Source: an uncultured Alcaligenaceae bacterium (GTDB taxonomy: Bacteria > Pseudomonadota > Gammaproteobacteria > Burkholderiales > Burkholderiaceae_B). Taken from it: 64,000 nucleotides of DNA. Under the pieces are notes generated by a model. That model was not told the DNA's origin and did no database searches. It saw only the letters and a program-made list of their open reading frames with translations. Both the position numbers and the translations under genes were made by a program. Positions 44,972 to 53,580 of this stretch are shown in pieces. The stretch lies in NCBI GenBank assembly GCA_937908115.1, contig CALEQZ010000043.1:43144-107143 (forward strand), in the 5' to 3' direction. The number at the start of each line of letters is the position of its first letter. Position 1 is the first letter of the stretch.

Positions 44972-45378
44972 GGAAAAAGCGCTGTGAAACGAGCCGTTTG
45001 CGCCGCCTGCGCAGGCAGCGGGCCGGACCGCGGGCATGGCCGGCCAAATCGCCCAGTGTACCAAGTGCCGTCCAAGCAGGCCCCTTGTCCATATGGCTAC
45101 CGGCGCGATCGCCGCATGGCCGCTGCTGCCTTGCCCAGGCCGCGCCGTGCCGCATGCACACGGCTCTGCACGCGTCACCTGGGGTTATTCCCGATGCCTG
45201 GGCAATTGTATGCAGCAGCCCTGCAAGGTTTAATCGATCGGTTTCCGGGGCTACGTGGGGGCGTGGTCCCGGCATCGTGCACCACGACAAGTTGTTGGCG
45301 GTATTCCTGCAGCACACGACAAGCTGGTCGATAAGTTGGTCGATAGCAGCAATAACGAAAGTACTCAGGAGACTCACG
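44972..45378. promoter_or_regulatory. 407-base gap upstream of second TRAP operon: repeat and weak sigma-54-like site
   Basis: No gene was found here. Near the TRAP start, AAGCTGGTCGAT (45321-45332) is followed at once by AAGTTGGTCGAT (45333-45344), a 12-base tandem repeat that could bind a regulator. TTGGCGGTATTCCTGCA (45295-45311) keeps the GG-N10-GC spacing of a sigma-54 promoter, but four consensus bases differ. A TGCACCA half-site lies at 45278-45284. These are candidates only. Confidence 0.35.
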
Positions 45379-46506
45379 ATGAACGACGTCAAGCCTTCCC
45401 GCCGTAAATTCCTCGCCGGCGCCGCTGCGGCAGGAGCGGCCGGCACTGCACTGGGTTTTCCCGCCATCTCCCGCGCCCAGTCCGGCCCCATCACGCTGCG
45501 CATGCAAAGCACCTGGCCGTCGAACGACATCTTCCACGAGTTCGCGGTGGACTTCGCCAAGAAGGTCAACGACATGGCGGAAGGCCAGCTGCGCATCGAG
45601 GTCCTGCCTGCGGGGGCGGTGGTGCCGGCGTTCAACCTGCTGGACGCGGTATCGGCGGGGACGCTGGATGCGGGCCACGGCGTGGTGGCCTACTGGTATG
45701 GCAAGAACAGTGCCGTTGCGCTGTGGGGGTCGGGCCCGGCCTTCGGCCTGGACGCCAACCTGCTGCTGGCCTGGCATGAATACGGCGGCGGCAAGGAACT
45801 GCTCGCGGAAATCCAGCAGGCGATGGGCGTGAACGTCACCTCGCTGATGTACGGTCCCATGCCGACCCAGGCCTTCGGCTGGTTCAAGAAGCCCATCACC
45901 AAGGTCGAGGACATCAAGGGCATAAAGTTCCGCACGGTGGGCCTGGCCATCGACATGTATTCGGCCATGGGCGCGGCGGTCAATGCGCTGCCCGGCGGCG
46001 AAATCATCCCGGCGATGGATCGCGGGCTGCTCGACGGCGCCGAGTTCAACAACGCCTCCTCGGACCTGTCCCTGGGCTTTCCGGATGTGGCCAAGGTTTG
46101 CATGCTGCAGAGCTTCCACCAATGCTCGGAGCAGTTCGAGGTCACGATCAACAAGACCCGCTACGAAAGCCTGCCCAACCACCTCAAGCACATCCTGCGC
46201 TACGCCGCGCAAGCCTGCAGCGCCGACATGTCCTGGAAGGCGGCCGACCGCTATTCCAAGGACTACATCAAGCTGCAGAAGGAGCACGGGGTCAAGTTCT
46301 ACAAGACGCCTGACGCCATCCTGCAGGAGCAGCTCAAGCTGTGGGACCAGATGATCGCCAAGCGATCCGAGGAGAACCCGCTGTTCAAGAAGGTGTTGGA
46401 CTCCCAGCGCGCGTTCGCCGAGCGCGTCGGCCGCTGGTGGGGCGATACCCAGGTCAACTACCGCATGGCCTGGAACCGTTACTTCGGCGGCAACAAGCCC
46501 GCCTAA
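45379..46506 (+). CDS. TRAP transporter substrate-binding protein with Tat signal
   Basis: This is a periplasmic receptor of 375 residues in the DctP/TakP-like group. The N-terminus has a twin-arginine signal (PSRRKFLAGAAAAG, cleavage near ISRAQ), so it is exported folded. The mature part contains GPITLRMQSTWPSNDIFHEF, GTLDAGHGVVAYWYGKN, the IKGIKFRTVGLAIDMYSAMG segment with the ligand Arg, and LPGGEIIPAMDRGLLDGAEF. These are typical of dimeric 2-oxo-acid receptors such as TakP. CAGGAGACTCACG places AGGAG 7 bases before the ATG. It leads a four-gene operon. A keto-acid substrate is plausible and not proven. Confidence 0.93.
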   Translation: MNDVKPSRRKFLAGAAAAGAAGTALGFPAISRAQSGPITLRMQSTWPSNDIFHEFAVDFAKKVNDMAEGQLRIEVLPAGAVVPAFNLLDAVSAGTLDAGHGVVAYWYGKNSAVALWGSGPAFGLDANLLLAWHEYGGGKELLAEIQQAMGVNVTSLMYGPMPTQAFGWFKKPITKVEDIKGIKFRTVGLAIDMYSAMGAAVNALPGGEIIPAMDRGLLDGAEFNNASSDLSLGFPDVAKVCMLQSFHQCSEQFEVTINKTRYESLPNHLKHILRYAAQACSADMSWKAADRYSKDYIKLQKEHGVKFYKTPDAILQEQLKLWDQMIAKRSEENPLFKKVLDSQRAFAERVGRWWGDTQVNYRMAWNRYFGGNKPA

Positions 46507-46593
46507 GGCCGGCTGCCTCATGGGCGCCCGGGCTGGCCGTCGCCGCGCCCGGCCCGGGCGCGCGCCCTGCTTGCGAATCCCGTTGGTAAATCC

Positions 46594-47214
46594 ATGAACA
46601 AACTGCTGCTTGGCGTGGACCGCCTGTCCACTTTCGTCGGCCAGGCCTTCGCCTGGCTCATCGTCGTACTGACCGTCCATACCTGCTGGGAAGTGCTGGC
46701 GCGCTACATCTTCAACCGCCCGAGCGCCTGGGCCTTCGACCTGCAGCTGATGTACTACGGCATCCTGTTCATGATGGCCGGCGCGTACACGCTGGCCAAG
46801 AACGGCCACGTGCGCGGCGACATCCTGTACGGGTTCCTGCCCCCGCGCGTGCAGGCTGGCATAGACCTGGTGCTGTACATCATCTTCTTCATTCCAGGCG
46901 TGGTGGCCATGGTCTGGGCCGGTTGGTACTTCGCGGGCTACTCCATCGCCATCCGCGAGCATTCCTCGCTCATGGCCAACGGCCCTCCCATCTACCCCTT
47001 CAAGGCCTTCATCCCCATCGCCGGGGCCTTCCTGTTGCTACAAGGCTTGGCCGAGATCGCCCGCTGCGTGATTTGCCTGCGCCAAGGTACGTGGCCGCGA
47101 CGCGAAGAGGACGTCGAAGAAGTCGACGTGGACAAGCTCAAGGAAATGGTCGACGTCAAGGACGAAGACATAGCCAAACTGGACCAATACGTGCAAGGAG
47201 GCCAGCCCCGATGA
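46594..47214 (+). CDS. TRAP transporter small permease (DctQ family), second system
   Basis: This is the four-TM accessory subunit of the second TRAP carrier, 206 residues. Helices fall near residues 12-35, 48-72, 90-115 and 140-165, and the intervening NRPSAWAFDLQLMYYGILFMMAGAY is typical of DctQ. After the last helix comes an acidic cytoplasmic tail (RREEDVEEVDVDKLKEMVDVKDEDIAKL, about 45 residues), longer than usual. The gene starts 87 bases after the receptor gene and its stop overlaps the large permease start as ATGA. Confidence 0.92.
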   Translation: MNKLLLGVDRLSTFVGQAFAWLIVVLTVHTCWEVLARYIFNRPSAWAFDLQLMYYGILFMMAGAYTLAKNGHVRGDILYGFLPPRVQAGIDLVLYIIFFIPGVVAMVWAGWYFAGYSIAIREHSSLMANGPPIYPFKAFIPIAGAFLLLQGLAEIARCVICLRQGTWPRREEDVEEVDVDKLKEMVDVKDEDIAKLDQYVQGGQPR

Positions 47215-49175
47215 AACTGCCCAAGGCAATCTGGTTCGGGGTGTCCTGCATCGCCCTGGTCGTCCTGTTGATCATCGTGCTGACGCCATGGAGCCAGCTG
47301 ACCCAGGCCCACCTGGGGCTGATCATGCTGGCGCTCATCGTGGTCGCGATCATGCTGGGCTTTCCGACCGCGTTCACGCTGATGGGCATGGGGGTGATCT
47401 TCACCTTCCTGGCCTATTTCATGCAGGCCCCGCCTGGCGAAGGCCTGCGCGCCGTGCGCCAGACGCTGGACCTGATGGTGCAACGCACCTACTCCACGAT
47501 GATCAACGATGCGCTGATCTCGGTCCCGCTGTTCGTCTTCATGGGCTACCTGGTCGAGCGCGCCAACCTGATCGAAAAGCTGTTTCGCGCCATGCACCTG
47601 GCGCTGTCGCGCCTGCCGGGATCGCTGGCCGTGGCCACGCTGGTGACCTGCGCGATCTTCGCCACGGCCACCGGCATCGTCGGCGCGGTGGTCACGCTGA
47701 TGGGGCTGCTGGCCATGCCTGCGATGCTCAAGGCGGGATACGGCGTGCGCCTGACCGCCGGGTCCATCACTGCCGGCGGCTGCCTGGGCATCCTGATACC
47801 GCCGTCCATCATGCTGATCGTCTACGGCGCGACCACCGGCGTGTCGGTGGTGCAGTTGTACGCGGGTGCCCTCTTCCCCGGCATGTTGCTGGCAGCACTG
47901 TACGTGCTCTATGTCATGCTCTTGGCCAAGTTCAAGCCGTCGGTGGCTCCGCCGCTGTCCGAAGAGGAGCGCCGCGTCGCGCTGTCGCCCGGATCGGCGG
48001 CGCTGGCCTCGCGCGGCTACACGCACGCCTTGACGGGCTTGCTTGCGGCGACTTTCTCCGGGCGCGTGCGCTCGGTGCTGCCGCGCGGCTACCTGGCCGC
48101 CAACCTTGCCATGCTGATGCTGCCGTTGGCGTTTTTCGTGGTGCTGACAGGCTCGGTCTACCTGGGCGTGACGGCACAGGAAGAAATCTATGACATCCCG
48201 CCCGAACTGCAGCTGGGCGGCGCCAGTTACGGGGGCGGCACGGAGCTTGCCGAGCCCCCGTCGGATGGGGGATTGGCCGAACCGCCCTCGGACGGCGGGC
48301 TGGCCGAACCCCCTGGGGCGCAAGCGGTGGCCGAGCCGCCTGGCGCCGCGCCTGCTGCCGACGCGTCATCCAGCGCGCCGGCCGAAGCCACAGCGGCGGA
48401 CCCGGCCGATCAGGAGCGGCCTGACGCGCCGCGCGGCTACTGGATCTTCTTTGCCATCTGCGCGGCGATCCTCGCCGTGGTGTACCTGGCGCTGAACTGG
48501 GCGCGGATGGAGATCTACAAGCTACTGCTCGGTTCGTTCTTTCCGCTGGCCTTCATGATCGCGGCGGTGCTGGGTTCGATCGCCTTCGGGCTGGCCACAC
48601 CCAGCGAGGCCGCCGCCATGGGCGCGGCCGGCGGTGCGCTGCTGGCCCTCGCCTACCGGCGCTTGACTCTGCCGGTGCTGCGCGAGTCGGTCTACCTGAC
48701 GGCCAAGACCTCGGCCATGGTGTGCTGGCTGTTCGTGGGGTCGGCGATTTTTTCGGCGGCCTTCGCGCTGTTGGGCGGCCAGCAAGTGATCGAGCAATGG
48801 GTACTGTCGCTGGGACTGACCCCGGTGCAATTCCTGCTGCTGGCCCAAATCATCATCTTCCTGCTGGGCTGGCCACTGGAATGGACCGAGATCATCGTCA
48901 TCTTCATGCCCATCTTCGTGCCGCTGCTCAACAAGTTCGGCATCGACCCCCTGTTCTTCGGACTGCTGGTGGCGCTGAACCTGCAGACGGCCTTCCTGTC
49001 GCCGCCGGTGGCGATGTCGGCCTTCTACCTGAAGGGCGTGGCGCCGCCGCACGTCACGCTCAACCAGATCTTCCTGGGCATGATGCCGTTCATGGGCATA
49101 CAAGTCATCGCCATCTTCCTGCTCTACATGTTCCCGCAAATCGGCCTTTGGCTGCCGACCGTCCTATACCGTTGA
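47211..49175 (+). CDS. TRAP transporter large permease (DctM family) with Pro-rich insert
   Basis: This is the channel subunit of the second TRAP system, 654 residues, about 200 more than a usual DctM. The first half (about 1-250) has FMGYLVERANLIEKL, ITAGGCLGILIPPSIMLIVYG and the second (about 425-650) SIAFGLATPSEAAAMGA and LNLQTAFLSPPVAMSAFYLKG. Between them lies an extra region of about 170 residues. It has a TM-like stretch (LAANLAMLMLPLAFFVVLTG), then a Pro/Ala/Glu-rich loop with LAEPPSDGG repeats, then another helix. AAGGAG lies 10 bases before the ATG. The insert is likely periplasmic or cytoplasmic and unstructured. Its role is unknown. Confidence 0.92.
   Translation: MKLPKAIWFGVSCIALVVLLIIVLTPWSQLTQAHLGLIMLALIVVAIMLGFPTAFTLMGMGVIFTFLAYFMQAPPGEGLRAVRQTLDLMVQRTYSTMINDALISVPLFVFMGYLVERANLIEKLFRAMHLALSRLPGSLAVATLVTCAIFATATGIVGAVVTLMGLLAMPAMLKAGYGVRLTAGSITAGGCLGILIPPSIMLIVYGATTGVSVVQLYAGALFPGMLLAALYVLYVMLLAKFKPSVAPPLSEEERRVALSPGSAALASRGYTHALTGLLAATFSGRVRSVLPRGYLAANLAMLMLPLAFFVVLTGSVYLGVTAQEEIYDIPPELQLGGASYGGGTELAEPPSDGGLAEPPSDGGLAEPPGAQAVAEPPGAAPAADASSSAPAEATAADPADQERPDAPRGYWIFFAICAAILAVVYLALNWARMEIYKLLLGSFFPLAFMIAAVLGSIAFGLATPSEAAAMGAAGGALLALAYRRLTLPVLRESVYLTAKTSAMVCWLFVGSAIFSAAFALLGGQQVIEQWVLSLGLTPVQFLLLAQIIIFLLGWPLEWTEIIVIFMPIFVPLLNKFGIDPLFFGLLVALNLQTAFLSPPVAMSAFYLKGVAPPHVTLNQIFLGMMPFMGIQVIAIFLLYMFPQIGLWLPTVLYR
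48246..48320 (+). repeat. 27-base coding tandem repeat (LAEPPSDGG) in the TRAP large permease
   Basis: Two complete 27-base units (48246-48272 and 48273-48299) and a truncated third encode LAEPPSDGG, LAEPPSDGG and LAEPPGA. A further VAEPPGA follows. The units differ at many third codon positions, so the protein repeat is conserved while the DNA has drifted. Confidence 0.8.
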
Positions 49176-49222
49176 CGCAACCGCCGCCCCGCTCGATGCG
49201 GGGCGGCCAGCACGGAGTCCCC

Positions 49223-50032
49223 ATGTTGAAGACCCTGGAATTGATGCGCGGACCGCAAACGCTGATCATCTGGATGAGCCGCCCGGAAGTGCGCAATGCG
49301 CTGGACGGACGGATGGTCGCGGAGCTCACCGAAGTGTTTGCCGAATTGGCCGAAGACGACGAGGTCCAGGCCGTCGTCCTTGGCGCGCGAGGCCCAGCGT
49401 TCTGCGCTGGCGCCGACCTGGCATGGTTGCAGGGTGCATCCGGCGGCGAAGCGCCCGCCGAATCGCTGGGCAGGCTGTTCGAAGCGGTCTACCGCTGCCC
49501 GAAACCGGTCATCGCCCGCGTCCACGGCCCGTGCATGGGCGGCGGCATGGGGTTGGTCGCCGCCAGCGACATCGCCGTCGCCGTGCGCCAGGCGACCTTC
49601 GGCCAGCCCGAGACCCGGCTGGGCCTCATCCCCGCGCTGGTGGCACCTTACGTGACGCGCGCCATCGGTCCGCGCGCGGCCGGCCGTTGGCTGTTGACCG
49701 GGGAAACCTTCGGCGCGGCAGAGGCGTGGCGGCTCGGCTTGATCCACGACATCTGCGAGATGGACGAGATCGACCCGCGCATCAACGCCTTGCTGGGCAG
49801 CTTCATGCTGGCCAACCCCCAGGCGCTGCAAGGCACCAAGGCGCTGATCCGCGAGCTGCCCCGCCTGCCCATGGGCGTGCAGGATTGCGCACGCCTGCTG
49901 GCCAACCAGCAGGTGTCGCCGGCAGGTCGGGAAGGCATCTCGGCCTTCCTGGAAAAGCGCCCGCCGCAGTGGGCCGCGGACTTCCTGGCGCGCTACCAAA
50001 CCCAGGAAGAACCGCCCGAGGGCACCAGTTGA
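49223..50032 (+). CDS. Enoyl-CoA hydratase/isomerase family protein
   Basis: This is a crotonase-fold enzyme of 269 residues acting on a CoA thioester in the cytoplasm. The oxyanion-hole segments are GARGPAFCAGADLAWLQG (about 53-70) and CMGGGMGLVAASDIAVAV. The catalytic Glu that activates water is probably in FGQPETRLGLIPA (about 133-136). CACGGAG precedes the ATG at normal distance. It lies 47 bases after the TRAP permease and may be in the operon, linking solute uptake to its breakdown. The overall pattern resembles methylglutaconyl-CoA hydratase (leucine degradation), but the substrate is uncertain. It converges on ldcA. Confidence 0.88.
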   Translation: MLKTLELMRGPQTLIIWMSRPEVRNALDGRMVAELTEVFAELAEDDEVQAVVLGARGPAFCAGADLAWLQGASGGEAPAESLGRLFEAVYRCPKPVIARVHGPCMGGGMGLVAASDIAVAVRQATFGQPETRLGLIPALVAPYVTRAIGPRAAGRWLLTGETFGAAEAWRLGLIHDICEMDEIDPRINALLGSFMLANPQALQGTKALIRELPRLPMGVQDCARLLANQQVSPAGREGISAFLEKRPPQWAADFLARYQTQEEPPEGTS

Positions 50033-50038
50033 CCCGCG

Positions 50039-51046
50039 TTAGTGATGGTGCTCGTCCAGCACCAGGTGCACCATGCCCGGCTCGGTCGCCAAGCCGACCT
50101 TGCGCCCGACGGGCAGCGTCGCCTTGGCCCCGGAATGCCCGTACGGCAAGCCAGTCAGCACGGGCACCTTGACCGTGCGGCGCAGCCACGCGACCACCTC
50201 GGGCATGTCGTAGCCCGCGTCGTGCGGCGCCAGCCGGTAGTCGCTGAAGCGACCCAGCAGGATGGCCTTCTGCCGCTGCAGGATGCCCGCCTGCCACAGC
50301 TGCGCGAGCATGCGCTCGACGCGGTACGGATGTTCGCCGACGTCCTCCAGGAACAGGATGCCCCCGCGTACCCGTGGCAGGTAAGGCGTGCCGACCAGCG
50401 ACGCCACCATGGCCAGGTTGCCGCCCCATAGCACGCCCCGGCAGTCGACCGGATCTGCGTCCTGCGATTCGAAGCTGAGAATTTCCAGTTCGCCGCGCAT
50501 CAGCTCGCCGAACAGCGCCACAGTCAGCTCATCGGCCTTGCGTGCGCCAAAATCGGCGATGGCGCTCGCCCCGCTGTAGCTTTCGGCGCCCGCGGTCGCC
50601 AGTAGCGCCAGGTTGAAGGCGGTGAAGTCGCTGAATCCCACGAAGCGCTTGCCGCTGTCGGCCATCGCTCGCCAATCGATGTGCGGCAACAGCCGGCTCA
50701 TGCCGTAGCCGCCGCGCGTGACCATGACGATGTCGTGCGTCTTCTGGCGCACCGCCCTGTGCAACGCGGCCAAGCGCTGGGCGTCGGTGCCGGCAAAACG
50801 CTGGTGGGCGGCCAGCGCCGTGCGGTCCACGGCCGTACGGAAGCCCTCGCGGGCCAGGCGTTGGCGCGCCCGCGCCAGCGCCTGCGGATCCTTCACGGCA
50901 GAAGACGGCGAGATCAAATAAATGCCGGCCGCCTTGCGGCGCGGGTGGGGTCGGCCGTGGACAGGGTCGTGCCCATGGCCAGGGTCATGGTCGGGGCAGC
51001 CTGGGCAATCACGCGCGGAATGGGCCGGGCGGCGGGAAGCGGTCAT
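50039..51046 (-). CDS. ldcA: Muramoyltetrapeptide (LD-) carboxypeptidase, S66 family
   Basis: This serine peptidase of 335 residues removes the terminal D-Ala of recycled murein tetrapeptides. The nucleophile Ser is in TRGGYGMSRLLPHID, the Glu in LEDVGEHPYRVERMLAQL, and the His in YGHSGAKATLPVG near the C-terminus. The first 38 residues are an unusual extension (CPGCPDHDPGHGHDPVHG) rich in His, Asp and Cys, and the protein ends in DEHHH, which suggests metal binding. The ATG overlaps the tadA stop as ATGA, so the two genes are coupled. A murein-recycling role in the cytoplasm is assumed from the family. Confidence 0.9.
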   Translation of the reverse strand: MTASRRPAHSARDCPGCPDHDPGHGHDPVHGRPHPRRKAAGIYLISPSSAVKDPQALARARQRLAREGFRTAVDRTALAAHQRFAGTDAQRLAALHRAVRQKTHDIVMVTRGGYGMSRLLPHIDWRAMADSGKRFVGFSDFTAFNLALLATAGAESYSGASAIADFGARKADELTVALFGELMRGELEILSFESQDADPVDCRGVLWGGNLAMVASLVGTPYLPRVRGGILFLEDVGEHPYRVERMLAQLWQAGILQRQKAILLGRFSDYRLAPHDAGYDMPEVVAWLRRTVKVPVLTGLPYGHSGAKATLPVGRKVGLATEPGMVHLVLDEHHH

Positions 51047-51597
51047 GTCGTGTCCTTGCGACGGCGTTCGCGAAAAAACCGGCGCAGCAGGTCGCCGCAT
51101 GGATCGGCCATGACGCCGGTGGTGATGGAGGTATGGTGGTTGAGCTGGCGCAGTGCCCCCACGTCGAGCACGCTGCCGCATGCCCCGGTCTTGGGGTCGG
51201 CCGCGCCGTAGACGATGCGCGCCAGGCGTGCATGCAGCATGGCGCCGATGCACATGACGCAGGGTTCGAGCGTGACGTACAGCGAGGCGCCAGGCAGGCG
51301 GTAATTGCCGACGGCCCGCGCGGCCTCGCGCAGCGCGACGATCTCGGCATGCGCGGTGGGGTCGCTGTCGGCGATGACGCGGTTGTGCCCGCGCCCGATC
51401 ACGTTGCCGTCTGCGTCGACCACGATGGCGCCCACCGGCACTTCGCCGGCCTGCCAAGCGAGCATGGCCTGCTCGATGGCAAGCGCCATGCGCACCTCGT
51501 CGCCCGGTTGTGCCGGCTCCCGATGCACGGCAACGGCGTTCGGCGGCACCGCCTGCGGCGCCGTGCAGCCGCAGCGATTACCAGCGTCCTCAACCAC
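51043..51597 (-). CDS. tadA: tRNA-specific adenosine deaminase TadA
   Basis: This essential zinc enzyme deaminates A34 of tRNA-Arg(ACG) to inosine. With the GTG start it has 184 residues. The zinc ligands and the proton-shuttling Glu are in DPTAHAEIVAL and TLEPCVMCIGAMLHARL. The region downstream (ADPKTGACGSVLDV) is typical of TadA. The GTG at 51597 overlaps the HAD-phosphatase stop by 8 bases. The first about 35 residues lack similarity, and a later internal Met (MALAIEQAM) is an alternative start. The order HAD - tadA - ldcA with overlapping ends indicates one operon. Confidence 0.93.
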   Translation of the reverse strand: MVEDAGNRCGCTAPQAVPPNAVAVHREPAQPGDEVRMALAIEQAMLAWQAGEVPVGAIVVDADGNVIGRGHNRVIADSDPTAHAEIVALREAARAVGNYRLPGASLYVTLEPCVMCIGAMLHARLARIVYGAADPKTGACGSVLDVGALRQLNHHTSITTGVMADPCGDLLRRFFRERRRKDTT

Positions 51598-52435
51598 CGT
51601 ACACCCGGGACTTCAAGATGATGCGGTCGGCCACGCTGGCGAGCGCGACTTCGAGCAACTGGTAGAGCTCGGCGTCCGGGTCATATCTGGCCTGGTTCAG
51701 GTTCGAGACCCGCCCCTCCTCGATAAAGCCCCAGGCGCGGCTGCGCCGGTCGCGATGCTTGGGATCCCAGACCCCGAAGGCGACGCCGCCGGCGCGCTTG
51801 ATCAGCGAAAAGCACGGGATGTCCGTATAGCCGTCGCCGACGAAGATCATCTGGTTGAACGGCACGCGCAGCCTGTCTTCCGGCACCTTGCGGTTGACGT
51901 CGAAGGGTTTGCCGCGCGATGGCGCGCCGACGATGCCTTTTTGGATGTGGAACAGGTAGCGCGTCTTGTCGGTAAAGCTGACCACCCGGCGGGGAAACGC
52001 GATGGCGCCCTCCTCGTCATAGGTGAATTCCGACGCCCAGATGTCGGTGAACTCGGCCGCGATCGGCGTGTTGCGCACGACGTCGCCGATGCCGCTCGAA
52101 ATCAGGTAGAACTCGACCTGCACCTGCGGGTGGATGTCGTGCACGACCTTGCGCAGCCGCGCAAACAGCGTATCCACCCCGGGGTGCAGCGGCAGGCGCG
52201 CGCCCCACTGCGCCAGCCGCTGGCGCGTGATCGGGCCGTGGAAGCCCTGCCGGGACAGCTCGATCATGCGGTACATGTACGCCGGCACCGGGTCCCAGTC
52301 CTGCGCCAGCAAGGGATCGACCCGGTCCTTCCAGAACGCCGCCGGGTCCGCGCCGATGTCGGCCAGGAATCCGGAGGTGCTGTCCGGGGCGAGCGTATCG
52401 TCGAAATCGAAAACCAGGGCGATGACGTCGGACAT
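51590..52435 (-). CDS. HAD-superfamily phosphatase, SerB-like
   Basis: This is a 281-residue cytoplasmic phosphohydrolase. The HAD motif I is VFDFDDTLAPDSTSG with the nucleophile Asp, motif II is the Ser pair in FYLISSGIGD, motif III is the Lys near FDVNRKVPEDRLRVP and motif IV is FVGDGYTDIPCF. A four-helix cap follows motif I (about residues 20-85), resembling phosphoserine phosphatase. However, the protein lacks a regulatory domain and its C-terminal 50 residues are unusual. Substrate unknown. It is followed by tadA with an 8-base overlap. Confidence 0.87.
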   Translation of the reverse strand: MSDVIALVFDFDDTLAPDSTSGFLADIGADPAAFWKDRVDPLLAQDWDPVPAYMYRMIELSRQGFHGPITRQRLAQWGARLPLHPGVDTLFARLRKVVHDIHPQVQVEFYLISSGIGDVVRNTPIAAEFTDIWASEFTYDEEGAIAFPRRVVSFTDKTRYLFHIQKGIVGAPSRGKPFDVNRKVPEDRLRVPFNQMIFVGDGYTDIPCFSLIKRAGGVAFGVWDPKHRDRRSRAWGFIEEGRVSNLNQARYDPDAELYQLLEVALASVADRIILKSRVYGG

Positions 52436-52508
52436 GGGCGGCGGCCGGGGGCGGCGATCGTTGGGGCCGCGTCATTGTAACGGCGCGCACCGCCGCGCAA
52501 GGCCGGCG

Positions 52509-53492
52509 CTAGCCGTTGACGATCTCCCCGCCGTTCGGATGCAGTACCTGCCCGCTCATGTAACTGGAATCGTCACAGGCCAGGAAGACGTAGCACGGCG
52601 CCACCTCGTCAGGCTGCCCGGGACGGCCCATGGGGGTGCCGGCGCCGAACTCGGCAACTTCCTCGGCGCTGAAGCTGGCCGGGATGAGCGGCGTCCAGAT
52701 CGGCCCCGGCGCCACGGCGTTGACGCGTATGCTGCGCTCGTTCAGCGCCTGTGACAGCGAGCGCGTGAAAGCCACGATGGCGCCCTTGGTCGCGGCGTAG
52801 TCCATGAGCCGGGCGCTGCCGCGGTATGCGGTGACCGAGGTCGTGTTGATGATGCAGCCGCCTGCTTTCATATGCGGCAGCAGTGCCCGTGTCAGGTTGA
52901 ACATGCCGAAGAAGTTGGTGCGGAAGGTGCGCTCAAGCTGCGCGGGGTCGATCTCTTCCAGCGCGCGGGCCGGGTGCTGCTCGGCCGCATTGTTGACCAG
53001 GACATCGACGCGGCCGAACGCCTGCAGCGCCTGGCTGGCCAGCGCCGGCACGACCTGGGCGTCGCCCAGGTCGCCGTGCACGAGCGCGCACTGTTGGCCT
53101 TGCGCCTGTACCAGGTCCTGGGTCTGGGCGGCATCATCGTGCTCGTCCAGGTACATCACCACGATGTCGGCGCCCTCCTTGGCGAAGGCCACGCACACCG
53201 CGCGCCCGATTCCGCTGTCGCCACCCGTGACGACGGCCACGCGGCCGCGCAGCTTGCCCGCGGCCAGATAGGTGCGCTCGCCGCTTTCAGGCTGCGGGAC
53301 CATGGCCTGCTGGCTGCCCGGCTGCCTGGCCTGGCGCTGGGCCGGCACTGACTCCGGTCGCGGCGCCTGTTGGCCGCTGCGCACCGGCCCAGCCCCCGGC
53401 AAGGCTTCGTCGGGGTCGCGACGATGGGCGGCGGCGCCGATGCCTTCGTCGATGTCTTCGATATGGCGGTTTTGCTTGCGCAAGGTTGGCAT
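52509..53492 (-). CDS. SDR family oxidoreductase, stress-protein type
   Basis: This is a short-chain dehydrogenase of 327 residues with a long polar N-terminal tail of about 75 residues (Gln/Pro/Arg-rich). The Rossmann part begins LRGRVAVVTGGDSGIGRAV (cofactor motif TGGDSGIG). It has NNAAEQHPA, the catalytic Ser in INTTSVTAYRGS, and Tyr-Lys in MDYAATKGAIV. The C-terminus DSSYMSGQVLHPNGGEIVNG is characteristic of the YhdF/YhxC-like group often induced by general stress. AAGGAG sits 7 bases before the chosen ATG, and the Arg/Pro-rich extension upstream was rejected. Substrate unknown. Confidence 0.9.
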   Translation of the reverse strand: MPTLRKQNRHIEDIDEGIGAAAHRRDPDEALPGAGPVRSGQQAPRPESVPAQRQARQPGSQQAMVPQPESGERTYLAAGKLRGRVAVVTGGDSGIGRAVCVAFAKEGADIVVMYLDEHDDAAQTQDLVQAQGQQCALVHGDLGDAQVVPALASQALQAFGRVDVLVNNAAEQHPARALEEIDPAQLERTFRTNFFGMFNLTRALLPHMKAGGCIINTTSVTAYRGSARLMDYAATKGAIVAFTRSLSQALNERSIRVNAVAPGPIWTPLIPASFSAEEVAEFGAGTPMGRPGQPDEVAPCYVFLACDDSSYMSGQVLHPNGGEIVNG

Positions 53493-53538
53493 GGCGGACT
53501 CCTTGTCGCGCCGCCCGCGCCCGGCAGCCGGCCGCGCG

Positions 53539-53565
53539 AAAAAAACGCCCGGGCTAGCCGGGCGT
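53539..53565 (-). terminator. Intrinsic terminator after the exported hypothetical gene
   Basis: The plus-strand sequence ACGCCCGG-GCTAG-CCGGGCGT is an 8-base stem preceded by seven A residues. Read on the minus strand it is a hairpin followed by seven T. It lies 16 bases after the stop of the exported hypothetical gene and before the SDR start. Confidence 0.85.
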
Positions 53566-53580
53566 ACGGGAAACGATCGG

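Noticed and set aside
46594..47214. Overlapping plus-strand frame from 46923 as a separate gene before the large permease
   Set aside because: It is only an upstream in-frame extension of the large permease. The ATG at 47211 has an AAGGAG site and the ATGA overlap expected for coupling.
51690..51720. tRNA-like GGTTCGAGACC T-loop
   Set aside because: The stretch lies inside the HAD phosphatase gene and no acceptor, D or anticodon stem fits around it.
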